From positions 2,108,001-2,172,000 of the forward strand of contig NZ_RJVJ01000001.1 in assembly GCF_003751605.1 (NCBI RefSeq): a DNA stretch of 64,000 bases. Reading direction: 5' to 3'. Shown in pieces: positions 23,903 to 32,831 of this stretch. Below the pieces are notes generated by a model that did not search any database, was not told where the DNA came from, and saw only the letters and a program-made list of their open reading frames with translations. Made by a program: the position numbers and the translations under genes. The DNA is from Kitasatospora cineracea (GTDB lineage: Bacteria; Actinomycetota; Actinomycetes; Streptomycetales; Streptomycetaceae). Every line of letters starts with the position of its first letter. The stretch's first letter is position 1.

Positions 23903-24865
23903 ATGACCCTGGTCGACCTGGAAGACCTGCGCGCCGCCCAGCGCCGGATCGCCGGCACGGCGGTGCGCACCCCGCTGCTGCCCTGCCCGTGGGCCGAGGA
24001 CGGCGGGCGGCGGCTCTGGCTGAAGCCGGAGAGCCTCCAGCCGACCGGGGCGTTCAAGATCCGCGGGGCGACGAACCGGCTGGCCGCGCTCACCGACGAG
24101 GAGCGGGCCAGGGGAGTGGTGGCCCAGTCCAGCGGCAACCACGCCCAGGCGGTGGCGTACGCGGCGCGGCGGCTCGGCATCAAGGCGGTGATCGTGATGC
24201 CCGACACCTCGCCCGCCGTGAAGATCGAGAACACCCGCTCGTTCGGCGCCGAGGTGGTGATCGTGACCGCCGAGGAGCGCGACACCGTCCCGGCCGAGCT
24301 GGCCGCCGCGCACGGCTACGTCTGGGTGCCGCCGTACGACGACCCGTACATCGTGGCGGGCCAGGGCACGGTCGGCCTGGAGATCGCCGAGGACGCCCCG
24401 GACGAGCTGGACACCGTGCTGGTGCCGGTCTCCGGCGGCGGGCTGATCTCCGGGACGGCCGCCGCGCTCAAGCTGGCCTGCCCGGGTGTCCGGGTCATCG
24501 GCGTGGAGCCGGAGCTGGCGGCGGACGCGCAGCAGAGCCTGCGCGAGGGCGTCCGCACCGCCTGGCCGGTCGCCGACACCTACCGCACCATCGCCGACGG
24601 CCTGCGCACCCCGTCGGTGGGCGTCCTCCCGTTCGAGCACATCACCGCCTACGTGGACGACATCGTCACCGTCACCGAGGACGAGATCCGCGCCACCGTC
24701 GCCCGGCTGGCCCGCCGCGGCCGCCTGGTCGCCGAACCCTCCGGCGCGGTCGCCCCCGCCGCGTACTTCCACCGCGCCGCCGACCTGGGCGGACGGGTGT
24801 TCGCGGCGGTCGTCAGCGGCGGCAACCTCGACCCCGCCCTGCTGGCCGAACTGCTGGCTGCGTAG
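23903..24865 (+). CDS. Threonine/serine dehydratase (PLP type II fold)
   Basis: The 320-residue enzyme deaminates threonine or serine to 2-oxo acids. The PLP lysine is K52 in PTGAFKIRGA, SSGNHAQAVAYAARRLG follows, and the phosphate-binding glycine loop is VPVSGGGLISGTAAAL. There is no C-terminal ACT regulatory domain, so it is of the catabolic or serine-racemase-like type rather than the biosynthetic IlvA with regulation. The ATG at 23903 follows CCGGAGGAAGCC. It is 38 bp after the Lrp gene and 53 bp before mqnE. Confidence 0.88.
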   Translation: MTLVDLEDLRAAQRRIAGTAVRTPLLPCPWAEDGGRRLWLKPESLQPTGAFKIRGATNRLAALTDEERARGVVAQSSGNHAQAVAYAARRLGIKAVIVMPDTSPAVKIENTRSFGAEVVIVTAEERDTVPAELAAAHGYVWVPPYDDPYIVAGQGTVGLEIAEDAPDELDTVLVPVSGGGLISGTAAALKLACPGVRVIGVEPELAADAQQSLREGVRTAWPVADTYRTIADGLRTPSVGVLPFEHITAYVDDIVTVTEDEIRATVARLARRGRLVAEPSGAVAPAAYFHRAADLGGRVFAAVVSGGNLDPALLAELLAA

Positions 24866-24918
24866 GCGTAGTCTCGGGTCCGGCAACGAATCGAAGTCCC
24901 GAGGAGGCGGAGCACCGC

Positions 24919-26082
24919 ATGGACGCAGGGCTCAAGCGCGAGCTGGAGGCGAAGGTCTACGCCGGTGAGCGGCTGACCCGCGAGGACGGGATCGCGCTCT
25001 ACGCGAGCGACGACCTGGCCTGGCTGGGCGGGCTGGCGCACCACGTGCGGACGCGGAAGAACGGCGACGTCGTCCACTTCAACGTCAACCGCCACCTGAA
25101 CATGACCAACGTGTGCAGCGCCTCCTGCGCGTACTGCTCGTTCCAGCGCAAGCCGGGCGAGAAGGACGCGTACACGATGCGGATCGAGGAGGCCGTCCGG
25201 CTCGCCAAGGCGATGGAGTCGGAGTCGCTGACCGAGCTGCACATCGTCAACGGCCTGCACCCGACCCTGCCGTGGCGCTACTACCCGCGCTCGCTGAAGG
25301 AGCTGAAGGCCGCGCTGCCGAACGTCTCGCTGAAGGCGTTCACCGCGACCGAGATCCACTGGTTCGAGCGGATCAGCGGCCTGAGCGCGAGCGAGATCCT
25401 GGACGAGCTGATCGAGGCCGGCCTGGAGTCGCTGACCGGCGGCGGCGCGGAGATCTTCGACTGGGAGGTCCGCCAGCACATCGTCGACCACGAGACCCAC
25501 TGGGAGGACTGGTCGCGGATCCACCGCCTGGCGCACGAGAAGGGCCTCAAGACCCCGGCCACCATGCTGTACGGCCACATCGAGGAGCCCCGCCACCGGG
25601 TCGACCACGTGCTGCGGCTGCGCGAACTGCAGGACGAGACCGGCGGCTTCCAGGTCTTCATCCCGCTGCGCTACCAGCACGACTTCCACGACTCCAAGGA
25701 CGGCAAGGTCCGCAACCGCCTGATGGACCGCACCGAGATGGCCACCGGCGCCGAGGCGCTGAAGACCTTCGCGGTGTCCCGCCTGCTGTTCGACAACGTC
25801 CCGCACGTCAAGGTCTTCTGGGTGATGCACGGCGTCACCACCGCCCAACTGGCGCTCAGCCACGGCGCGGACGACATGGACGGCTCGGTGGTCGAGTACA
25901 AGATCACCCACGACGCGGACAACTTCGGCACCCCCAACAAGCTGGGCCGCGACGACCTGCTCCAGCTGATCCGGGACGCCGGCTTCCGCCCGGTCGAGCG
26001 CAACACCCGCTACGAGATCATCCGCGAGTACGACGGCCCGGACCTGCTGCGCCGGGAGACCCCGCAGGCGATGCGCCTCTGA
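24919..26082 (+). CDS. mqnE: Aminofutalosine synthase (radical SAM)
   Basis: The 387-residue radical SAM enzyme joins the chorismate-derived enolpyruvyl benzoate to S-adenosylmethionine to form aminofutalosine. The [4Fe-4S] motif CxxxCxxC is C66-SAS-C70-AY-C73. MNV/NMTNVCSASCAYCSF-type context, TELHIVNGLHP, GLESLTGGGAEIF and MLYGHIEEP are characteristic of MqnE. The strong ribosome-binding sequence GAGGAGGCGGAGC precedes the ATG at 24919. It closes the menaquinone cluster and is followed by a hairpin terminator. Confidence 0.94.
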   Translation: MDAGLKRELEAKVYAGERLTREDGIALYASDDLAWLGGLAHHVRTRKNGDVVHFNVNRHLNMTNVCSASCAYCSFQRKPGEKDAYTMRIEEAVRLAKAMESESLTELHIVNGLHPTLPWRYYPRSLKELKAALPNVSLKAFTATEIHWFERISGLSASEILDELIEAGLESLTGGGAEIFDWEVRQHIVDHETHWEDWSRIHRLAHEKGLKTPATMLYGHIEEPRHRVDHVLRLRELQDETGGFQVFIPLRYQHDFHDSKDGKVRNRLMDRTEMATGAEALKTFAVSRLLFDNVPHVKVFWVMHGVTTAQLALSHGADDMDGSVVEYKITHDADNFGTPNKLGRDDLLQLIRDAGFRPVERNTRYEIIREYDGPDLLRRETPQAMRL

Positions 26083-26102
26083 CTCCCCGCCACGCGCGGC
26101 CC

Positions 26103-26135
26103 GCGCCCGGTGACCGGTTTCCGGCCACCGGGCGC
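26103..26135 (+). terminator. Hairpin terminator after mqnE
   Basis: GCGCCCGGTGACCGG and CCGGCCACCGGGCGC pair over 15 bp with one mismatch and a 3-base loop, 20 bp after the mqnE stop. Confidence 0.75.
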
Positions 26136-26282
26136 GCTGCGTTCCCCGGGGGCGCGGGGGACGAAGACGCACTACCGGGGCGTTCGGGAGCGCGAAGAAA
26201 CGTTTCCTGGGCGCGTATGCTCACAGGCTCATCACACGGCCCGGGTTCCACCCCGTCCCCGCGGTCTGGGAGGATCGTTCGC

Positions 26283-27203
26283 ATGTCCGGTTCCCATCGC
26301 ACCGCCTCGCACCGCCGTCCGGCCGCCGCGCCGACCGACCGGAGCGAGGGCGAGCAGTACCAGGGCCGAGCCGCCACCCGTCGCAGCCGCCGCAAGCCCA
26401 AGCCGCCGCGCCGCGCCCGCAAGCTCACCGTCGGCACCGCGACCCTGCTGGCCCTCGCGGCCGGCTGGTTCACCGTCGGCCCCGGCCGCAGCTTCCAGGG
26501 CCAGACCGCCAGCGCCGCCCCCGACCGCGAGCCCGAGGTCGTCCCGATGCAGGCCGCCGACGCCGGCCAGCACACCGAGGCCCCCGCCGCGGACCGCTCC
26601 GACCGGGACCGGATCACCACCATCCCGGGCATCGGCGCCGGCTGGATGGCCAAGGTCCCCGCCGACACCCGCCAGCTGCTGGTCGCCAGCGGCCAGGGCA
26701 AGGACTCCTCGGACAACACCGTCACGCTCTGGACCCGCGGCGACGACGGCAGCTGGCAGGCCGGTCAGGCCTGGCCCGCCCACAACGCCTACAAGGGCTG
26801 GACCGCCGACCACCGCTCCGGCGACCTGCGCAGCCCGATCGGCCTGTTCTCGCTCACCGACGCCGGCGGCCGCAAGGCCGACCCCGGCTCCAAGCTGCCG
26901 TACGACGAGAACAAGAACTTCGTGATGTCCGGACGCGGCTTCAACAACGAACCGCTGGCCGGCTCCTTCGACTACGTGGTGGCGATCAACTACAACCGGG
27001 CCGAGGGCAAGTCCCCGCTCGACACCACCTACCCGGAGGGCGCGGCCAAGGGCGGCGGCATCTGGCTGCACCTCGACCACGGCGGCCCCACCCACGGCTG
27101 CGTCTCGCTGACCGAGGACCACATGGTCGAGCTGATCAAGACCCTGGACCCGGCGCTGCACCCGATGATCATGATGGGCGACGCCCAGTCGCTGGCCGCC
27201 TGA
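26283..27203 (+). CDS. L,D-transpeptidase family protein (YkuD-like)
   Basis: The 306-residue protein has a basic N-terminus (RRSRRKPKPPRRARK), one transmembrane or signal segment at about 47-65 (LTVGTATLLALAAGWFTV), then an extracytoplasmic region. The catalytic motif is at the C-terminus: IWLHLDHGGPTHGCVSL, with nucleophile C273 and the preceding His. Such enzymes form 3-3 cross-links in peptidoglycan or attach proteins to it; this shorter form lacks a LysM domain. Upstream, GAAACGTTTC (26197-26206) is a perfect palindrome and TATGCT (26216-26221) a possible -10 box. Confidence 0.85.
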   Translation: MSGSHRTASHRRPAAAPTDRSEGEQYQGRAATRRSRRKPKPPRRARKLTVGTATLLALAAGWFTVGPGRSFQGQTASAAPDREPEVVPMQAADAGQHTEAPAADRSDRDRITTIPGIGAGWMAKVPADTRQLLVASGQGKDSSDNTVTLWTRGDDGSWQAGQAWPAHNAYKGWTADHRSGDLRSPIGLFSLTDAGGRKADPGSKLPYDENKNFVMSGRGFNNEPLAGSFDYVVAINYNRAEGKSPLDTTYPEGAAKGGGIWLHLDHGGPTHGCVSLTEDHMVELIKTLDPALHPMIMMGDAQSLAA

Positions 27204-27299
27204 CCGCGTTCCGGTTGTGAAGGCCCTACAGCTTCCGACACTCGATCCTGTGTCAGGGCGTCACCGCCCGACTCACCGGTAACCCGGTTGAGTGGCTGT

Positions 27300-28247
27300 A
27301 TGACCGCCTCCCGCATCGTGGCGCTGGGCCACCACCAGCCGCCGAAGGTCCTCACCAACGACGACCTCTCGGCGATGGTCGACACCGACGACGAGTGGAT
27401 CCGCTCCCGGGTCGGCATCCGCACCCGGCACATCGCGGAGGAGGAGACCCTGGTCGACCTCGCGGTGGGCGCCGCTGAGAAGGCGCTGGCCAGGGCGGGG
27501 GTGACGGCCGACCAGGTCGACCTGGTCGCCGTCGCCACCTGCACCGCCGTCGAGCGCAGCCCCAACACCGCCGCCGCCGTCGCCGCCCGCCTCGGCATCC
27601 CCACCCCCGCCGCGTACGAGCTGAACACCGCCTGCTCGGGCTTCTCCTACGCGCTGGCCACCGCCGACCACGCGATCCGGGCCGGCGCCGCCACCCGGGC
27701 GCTGGTGATCGGCGTGGAGCGGATGTCCGACATCCTGGACTGGACCGACCGCACCACCTGCGTGATCTTCGGCGACGGCGCCGGCGCGGCCGTGCTGGAG
27801 GCGGTGCCGGACGAGCGGGCCGGGGTCGGCCCGGTGGTCTGGGGCTCCGAGCCGGAGAAGGGCGACGCGGTGGTGATCGGCGGCGACTGGAAGCCGGTCA
27901 TCAGCCAGCAGGGCCAGACCGTCTTCCGCTGGGCCACCACCCAGGTCGCCCCGCTGGCCCGCAAGGCGTGCGAGAAGGCCGGGATCGACCCGTCCGAGCT
28001 GCGCGGCTTCGTCGCCCACCAGGCTAACCTGCGGATCATCGACGCCATCGCCGGCAAGCTCGGTCTGGCCGAGGACGCGGTCGTCGCCCGCGACGTGGTC
28101 GACTCCGGCAACACCTCCGCCGCCTCCATCCCGCTCGCGCTCTCCAAGCTGGTCGAGCGCGGCGAGCTGCACAGCGGCGACCCGGTGCTGCTGTTCGGCT
28201 TCGGCGGCGGCCTGGCCTACGCCGGCCAGGTCGTGCGCTGCCCCTGA
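27300..28247 (+). CDS. Beta-ketoacyl-ACP synthase III-like protein
   Basis: The 315-residue thiolase-fold enzyme has the full KAS III catalytic triad: C112 in NTACSGFSYA, H240 in AHQANLRI and N271 in SGNTSAAS. GDGAGAAVLE and the GFGGGLAYAG end are also typical. FabH-type enzymes start fatty acid chains by condensing acyl-CoA with malonyl-ACP; stand-alone copies may serve other acyl transfers. No fabD, acpP or fabF is adjacent, so it is not the housekeeping cluster copy. It is convergent with a TetR gene across a strong terminator. Confidence 0.88.
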   Translation: MTASRIVALGHHQPPKVLTNDDLSAMVDTDDEWIRSRVGIRTRHIAEEETLVDLAVGAAEKALARAGVTADQVDLVAVATCTAVERSPNTAAAVAARLGIPTPAAYELNTACSGFSYALATADHAIRAGAATRALVIGVERMSDILDWTDRTTCVIFGDGAGAAVLEAVPDERAGVGPVVWGSEPEKGDAVVIGGDWKPVISQQGQTVFRWATTQVAPLARKACEKAGIDPSELRGFVAHQANLRIIDAIAGKLGLAEDAVVARDVVDSGNTSAASIPLALSKLVERGELHSGDPVLLFGFGGGLAYAGQVVRCP

Positions 28248-28263
28248 GCGGCGCCCCGGCAGC

Positions 28264-28310
28264 ACGAAGGGGCGGCCGGGAGAGGAATCCTCTCCCGGCC
28301 GCCCCTTCGT
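28264..28310. terminator. Bidirectional hairpin terminator
   Basis: A perfect 20-bp stem (ACGAAGGGGCGGCCGGGAGA and its complement) encloses GGAATCC. It lies between the KAS III-like gene and the convergent TetR gene. Confidence 0.85.
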
Positions 28311-28418
28311 CCGTTGTAGGACGGCGCTCCGCGGTACGTCGGCGAACCTCCCCCGAGGCACGGCCGCATCCGACACACCCGGACAGGAACCGGGGCCGAG
28401 CGCCAATTCGGGCCGGTT

Positions 28419-29060
28419 TTACTTCGGCGGCTTCTTTCCGGTGACTCCCAGGTACACCTGGAGCGCCAGGTTGGGCTTGAGGTCCTTGACCTTCACGCCC
28501 CACGAGGTGAACGCCTTGCCGTGCTCGGCTGCCGCGGCCAGCAACGACACCAGGGCGCCGGCGACCGCCGACGGTTCGACCGACTTGTCGGTCTTGCCCT
28601 GGTTGTTGCGCACCGCTTCGGCGAGCGGGGCCGCCACCGAGTTGAGGACCTTCATGCGGATCTTGAAGAACCGCTTGTCCCCTTCGGCAGCACCGAGTGT
28701 GACCACTCGGAGAATGGCGTCATTCTTGCGCCAGAAGGCGAGGAATCCGTCCACCAGTTCTTCGGAAGTGGTGAAGCCGGTCTTTCCCGCCCAGGACTTT
28801 CCATCGACGAGCTCTTTGAGCCCGCCGCTGTCCTCGGCCATTTCCTCGGCGATCTCAAGGACTGCGCCCTCGACATCCGGGAAGTACTGGTAGAAGGTCG
28901 CGGGGGAGGTTCCCGCCATACGGGCGACGTCGATGACCTTGACGTCCCGGTACGGCGACGTGCTGAGCATCTCGCGGAGGCAGTCGAGCAGCTTCTGCCG
29001 CGTCTCCTGTCCGCGCCGCCCGGCGACGCGACCGTCGACGGTGCGAACTTGTCCTGTCAT
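28419..29060 (-). CDS. TetR-family transcriptional regulator
   Basis: The 213-residue protein has an N-terminal helix-turn-helix (VKVIDVARMAGTSPATFYQYF) preceded by GRRGQETRQKLLDCLREML, and an all-helical ligand-binding half. The C-terminus ends in a lysine-rich tail (VTGKKPPK). The codon use is slightly less GC-biased than its neighbours in the middle third (for example CATTTCCTCGGCGATCTCAAG on the plus strand). Its target is unknown; the nearest candidates are itself and the divergent kinase gene, with an imperfect dyad between them. Confidence 0.88.
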   Translation of the reverse strand: MTGQVRTVDGRVAGRRGQETRQKLLDCLREMLSTSPYRDVKVIDVARMAGTSPATFYQYFPDVEGAVLEIAEEMAEDSGGLKELVDGKSWAGKTGFTTSEELVDGFLAFWRKNDAILRVVTLGAAEGDKRFFKIRMKVLNSVAAPLAEAVRNNQGKTDKSVEPSAVAGALVSLLAAAAEHGKAFTSWGVKVKDLKPNLALQVYLGVTGKKPPK

Positions 29061-29364
29061 GCCGTCAGCTTACAGCGGCGAGATCTTGGCGCTAATCGGT
29101 AGTGCGACTATTAGTCCGGGTGAGGGGGGAAACAGTGCCATTTCTGCTTGAGTTGTTGCCCCCCCGTGTGCTGATGACCCCACAGCGTGACGACAAGTCA
29201 GCTGCGGAGGGGTCGGAGGGCGCCGGGGGCGGAGCCGGAGCGGGCGGCTCCGGTACCGGGGGGCGTGTCACGGGCGGGGGAGATTGGCTCCCGGGCGGCG
29301 GGCATTGGAGAATCGGGGGGCGCCACCGCCGGGGGGCGTTGGCGGAAGGGGAGGTGGCTGCGGA
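29061..29364. other. Divergent intergenic region between TetR and the Ser/Thr kinase
   Basis: I see no supported gene in these 304 bp. CTAAT (29092-29096) and ATTAG (29110-29114) form a dyad with a 13-bp spacer that may be a TetR operator. The right two thirds are a purine/Gly-codon-rich tract with very low complexity, probably the kinase leader. Confidence 0.4.
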
Positions 29365-31680
29365 GTGGACCAGCTGACGGCGCACGATCCGAGGCGGATC
29401 GGGCCCTTCGAAGTGCTGGCCCGGCTCGGCGCGGGCGGCATGGGCCTGGTGTACCTGGCCCGGTCGGCCTCGGGGCGCCGGGTGGCCATCAAGACCGTCC
29501 GCAGCGAGCTGGCCGAGGACAACCTGTTCCGGGTCCGCTTCGCGCGGGAGATCGCCGCCGCCAAGACGGTCGGCGGCTTCTACACCGCCGCCGTGGTGGA
29601 CGCCGACGCCGACGCGGCCGTCCCGTGGCTGGCCACCGCGTACGTGCCCGCGCCCTCGCTGGAGGACCTGGTCACCGACTGCGGGCCGCTGCCCGCCGAC
29701 GCGGTGCGCTGGCTGACCGCGGGCATCGCCGAGGCGCTGCAGTCCATCCACGCCGCCGGCCTGGTGCACCGGGACCTCAAGCCGTCCAACGTGCTGGTGG
29801 TCGAGGACGGGCCGCGGGTGATCGACTTCGGCATCGCCGCCGGGGTCTCCAGCACCCGGCTCACCATGACCAACGTCGCGGTCGGCACCCCCGCCTACAT
29901 GTCGCCCGAGCAGGCCCGGGACAGCCGCAGCGTCACCGGCGCCAGCGACGTGTTCTCGCTCGGCTCGCTGGTGGTGTTCTGCGCCACCGGGCACCCGCCC
30001 TACCGCGGCTCCAACCCGGTCGAGACGGTGTTCCAGCTGCTGCGCGACCAGCCCGACCTGTCCGGGCTGCCGGTCGAACTGGTCGACCTGGTCCGGGCCT
30101 GCATGCGGCCCACGCCCGAGCACCGGCCGACGCCCGCCCAGATCCAGGCCGAGCTGGCCCCGCACCTGTTCTCCCGGGAGGACGCCTCCGGCGAGGCCGG
30201 CGACTGGCTGCCGCCCGCCGCGCTCGACCTGATCGAGGCCAAGCGCAGCAGCAGACGGCCCGTCAGCCAGCCGCCGGTCCGGCCGCAGCCGCCGGTGCTG
30301 CTGCCGGCCCAGCCGGTCGGACCGCCGCTCTCGCCGCCGCCCGTCCCGCAGTCCCCGGCCCTGTCCCCGTCCCCGGCGCCGATCGGGGCGCTCGGGCCGG
30401 TCGGGCCGGTCTCCGAGGCCGAGGTGGTCACCGAGCGGGTGCGCCCGCACCGGCGGCCGGTGCCCGGCGCCCCGGGCGGCGACGGCGAGATCCGGCTGGC
30501 CGGCGCGCACGTGCCGATAGGGCCCGGGCCGCGGGCCGAACCGGCCGCCCCCACGCCCGCCCCGGCCGGCACGGACTGGGTGCGCCGCAGCTCCGCCCCG
30601 TCCGCCGCCCCGCCGCAGCCCGCCACCCGCTGGCGGCCCTGGCGGTTCCGGATGTCGAACGACGTGTGGGGCACCCCGGTGGTCGCCGACGGCACGCTGT
30701 TCGCCTCCAGCTTCGAGGTGCACGCGCTGGACATCGGCTCCGGCGAGCGCCGCTGGAAGACCCGCGACGTGGCCTGGGCGCTGGCCGTCGACGCCGGCCG
30801 GGTGCACGCCGCCGACGGCACCGAGCGCTGGCGGCACTCGCTGGACGGCTGGGTGTACTCGCTGGACGCCGCCGACGGCGTGCTGTGCTGCGGGGTGCGC
30901 GGCGGCGGCGTGCAGCTGCGCGCGGCGGCCACCGGCGCCGAGCTGTGGCGGGCCGACGACGCCCAGCAGGAGTACGAGAACCCGCAGTCCGGCCCGGCGC
31001 TGATCGCCGGCTCCGCCTACTACCAGGGCGGCGGCCGGCTCCACTGCGTGGACCCGCTCGGCGGCGGGGTGCGTTGGGCGGTGCCGCTGGGCGGCGAGGT
31101 GCCCTCCCGCCCGGTCGAGCGCGGCGGGGTGCTGTACGTGACGTCCGGTCAGCGGGTGCACGCGCTGGACGCGGCCACCGGCGCCGAGCGCTGGCGGTTC
31201 GACGCGCCGGTGGTGCTGTTCACCCCGCCCGCGGTGGACGGCCGCGCGGTGTACGTCGCCGACTACCTCGGCACCCTGTACGCGCTGGACGCCGCCACCG
31301 GGCACGGCCTGTGGCGGGCCGCCACCGCCTCCCGGCAGGGCGCCGAGCCGGCCGTGGTCGCCGACGGGGCGGTGCTGCTGGGCTCCGGCGACACCCTGTT
31401 CGCGTTCGAGGCGGCCGGCGGCCGGGAGCGCTGGCGCTACACCACCCGGGGCGACCTGGTCGGCTCCCCGGCGGTCGCCGAGGGCCTGGTGCACCTGGGC
31501 AGCCGCGACCACTCGCTGCACACCCTGGAGCTGGCCACCGGCCGGCTGCGCTGGGAGCTGGGCACCAAGGGCGAGCTGACCGGCTCCCCGGTGGCGGTCG
31601 GCGGCCGGGTGTTCGTCGGCTCCAAGGACCGCTGCGTGTACGCGCTGGACTCCTTCTACGGCACCGCCGTCCCGCAGTAG
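29365..31680 (+). CDS. AfsK-like serine/threonine protein kinase with PQQ-type repeat domain
   Basis: With the GTG at 29365 the product has 771 residues. Residues 14-275 are a Hanks-type kinase: glycine loop GAGGMG (22-27), K43, catalytic loop HRDLKPSN (135-142), DFG (154-156) and [10 protein letters not shown] (174-183). A roughly 150-residue Pro-rich linker follows. From about 430 to the end are at least seven repeats of the PQQ/beta-propeller type ([39 protein letters not shown]). No transmembrane helix is seen, so like AfsK it would be peripheral or cytosolic. AfsK-type kinases sense or assemble signals controlling antibiotic production and hyphal growth; the target is unknown. A further in-frame upstream start at 29284 is less likely. 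Confidence 0.9.
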   Translation: MDQLTAHDPRRIGPFEVLARLGAGGMGLVYLARSASGRRVAIKTVRSELAEDNLFRVRFAREIAAAKTVGGFYTAAVVDADADAAVPWLATAYVPAPSLEDLVTDCGPLPADAVRWLTAGIAEALQSIHAAGLVHRDLKPSNVLVVEDGPRVIDFGIAAGVSSTRLTMTNVAVGTPAYMSPEQARDSRSVTGASDVFSLGSLVVFCATGHPPYRGSNPVETVFQLLRDQPDLSGLPVELVDLVRACMRPTPEHRPTPAQIQAELAPHLFSREDASGEAGDWLPPAALDLIEAKRSSRRPVSQPPVRPQPPVLLPAQPVGPPLSPPPVPQSPALSPSPAPIGALGPVGPVSEAEVVTERVRPHRRPVPGAPGGDGEIRLAGAHVPIGPGPRAEPAAPTPAPAGTDWVRRSSAPSAAPPQPATRWRPWRFRMSNDVWGTPVVADGTLFASSFEVHALDIGSGERRWKTRDVAWALAVDAGRVHAADGTERWRHSLDGWVYSLDAADGVLCCGVRGGGVQLRAAATGAELWRADDAQQEYENPQSGPALIAGSAYYQGGGRLHCVDPLGGGVRWAVPLGGEVPSRPVERGGVLYVTSGQRVHALDAATGAERWRFDAPVVLFTPPAVDGRAVYVADYLGTLYALDAATGHGLWRAATASRQGAEPAVVADGAVLLGSGDTLFAFEAAGGRERWRYTTRGDLVGSPAVAEGLVHLGSRDHSLHTLELATGRLRWELGTKGELTGSPVAVGGRVFVGSKDRCVYALDSFYGTAVPQ

Positions 31681-31696
31681 CCGAGGCGAAACGGTA

Positions 31697-31729
31697 CGGC
31701 CCCGGACCTCGCGGTGAGGTCCGGGGCCG
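31697..31729. terminator. Bidirectional hairpin terminator
   Basis: A 14-bp perfect stem (CGGCCCCGGACCTC with its complement) has a 5-base loop between the convergent kinase and galE genes. Confidence 0.85.
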
Positions 31730-31744
31730 CCGCGCGGGCGGGCG

Positions 31745-32719
31745 CTACGGGTGGCGGTGCTGCCAGCCGGCCCAGGCCGAGGCGACCGTCTCGCGCACGT
31801 CGTACCGGGCGCTCCAGCCGAGCTCCTGCCGGATCAGGTCGGCGGCGGCGACCACCCGGGCCGGGTCGCCGGGGCGGCGCGGGGTGACCTCGGCGGTGGT
31901 GTCCAGGCCGGTGACCTCGCCGATCACGGTGAGCATCTCCTGCACCGAGACGCCCTCGCCGCGGCCGATGTTCAGGGTCAGGTTGACCCGCTCGTCCGGC
32001 CCGGTCGCGTTCAGCCGGCGGACCGCCGCCAGGTGGGCGGAGGCGATGTCCGAGACGTGGATGAAGTCGCGGACGCAGGTGCCGTCCGGGGTCGGGTAGT
32101 CGGCGCCGAAGACCCGCGGCGGCTGCCCGGCCACCAGCCGCTCGAACACCATCGGGACCAGGTTGGTGACGCCCTCGTCGGACAGCTCCGGGGTGGCCGC
32201 GCCCGCCACGTTGAAGTAGCGCAGCGCCACCGTGGACGTCCCGTAGGCGGTGGCGCAGGCGTTCAGCAGCCACTCGCCGACCAGTTTGGTCTCGCCGTAC
32301 GGGTTGATCGGCGCGCACGGGGTGGACTCGGTGACCAGGTCGACGTCCGGCATGCCGTAGACGGCGGCGGAGGAGGAGAGCAGGATCCGGCGCACGCCGC
32401 CGGCCACCGCGGCCTCCAGGACCAGGCGCAGGCCCTCGACGTTCTCCCGGTAGTAGCGCAGCGGCTCGTCGACCGACTCGCCGACCTGCTTCTTGGCGGC
32501 GATGTGCAGGATGCCGGTCACCCCGTGCTCGGCGATCACCTTGTCCAGCAGCGGCCGGTCCAGGGTGGAGCCCTCCACTAGCGGGACCCCGGCGGGCAGG
32601 CGGTCGGCCGAACCGCTGCTCAGGTCGTCCAGGACGACCACCGGTTCGCCCGCGCCGGTCAGTTCCTTGACGACGTGTCCGCCGATGTAACCGGCACCGC
32701 CGGTGATCAACCAGGTCAT
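31745..32719 (-). CDS. galE: UDP-glucose 4-epimerase
   Basis: The 324-residue short-chain dehydrogenase-like epimerase interconverts UDP-glucose and UDP-galactose. NAD-binding TGGAGYIGGHV is at the start, DDLSSG follows strand 2, and the catalytic Ser/Tyr/Lys set is present: SSSAAVYG, then INPYGETK (YxxxK). RYFNVAGA and the HVSDIASAHLAAV motif are GalE-typical. It is alone, away from galT and galK. It is divergent from the HtrA-like gene. Confidence 0.92.
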   Translation of the reverse strand: MTWLITGGAGYIGGHVVKELTGAGEPVVVLDDLSSGSADRLPAGVPLVEGSTLDRPLLDKVIAEHGVTGILHIAAKKQVGESVDEPLRYYRENVEGLRLVLEAAVAGGVRRILLSSSAAVYGMPDVDLVTESTPCAPINPYGETKLVGEWLLNACATAYGTSTVALRYFNVAGAATPELSDEGVTNLVPMVFERLVAGQPPRVFGADYPTPDGTCVRDFIHVSDIASAHLAAVRRLNATGPDERVNLTLNIGRGEGVSVQEMLTVIGEVTGLDTTAEVTPRRPGDPARVVAAADLIRQELGWSARYDVRETVASAWAGWQHRHP

Positions 32720-32831
32720 GGCCCGATCCTAGGCACGGCCTTTTCCGGGCGGTGTGGTGTGTCCGCACGGGGATCCGGACATTTCGGTGAAACAGTGACA
32801 AAGTTCTGTCCTGCGACCGGAGGTGGTTGTG

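Noticed and set aside
29102..29377. Possible 91-residue gene before the Ser/Thr kinase
   Set aside because: It is almost all Gly/Ala/Arg low complexity and overlaps the kinase start; no ribosome-binding site or family pattern supports it.
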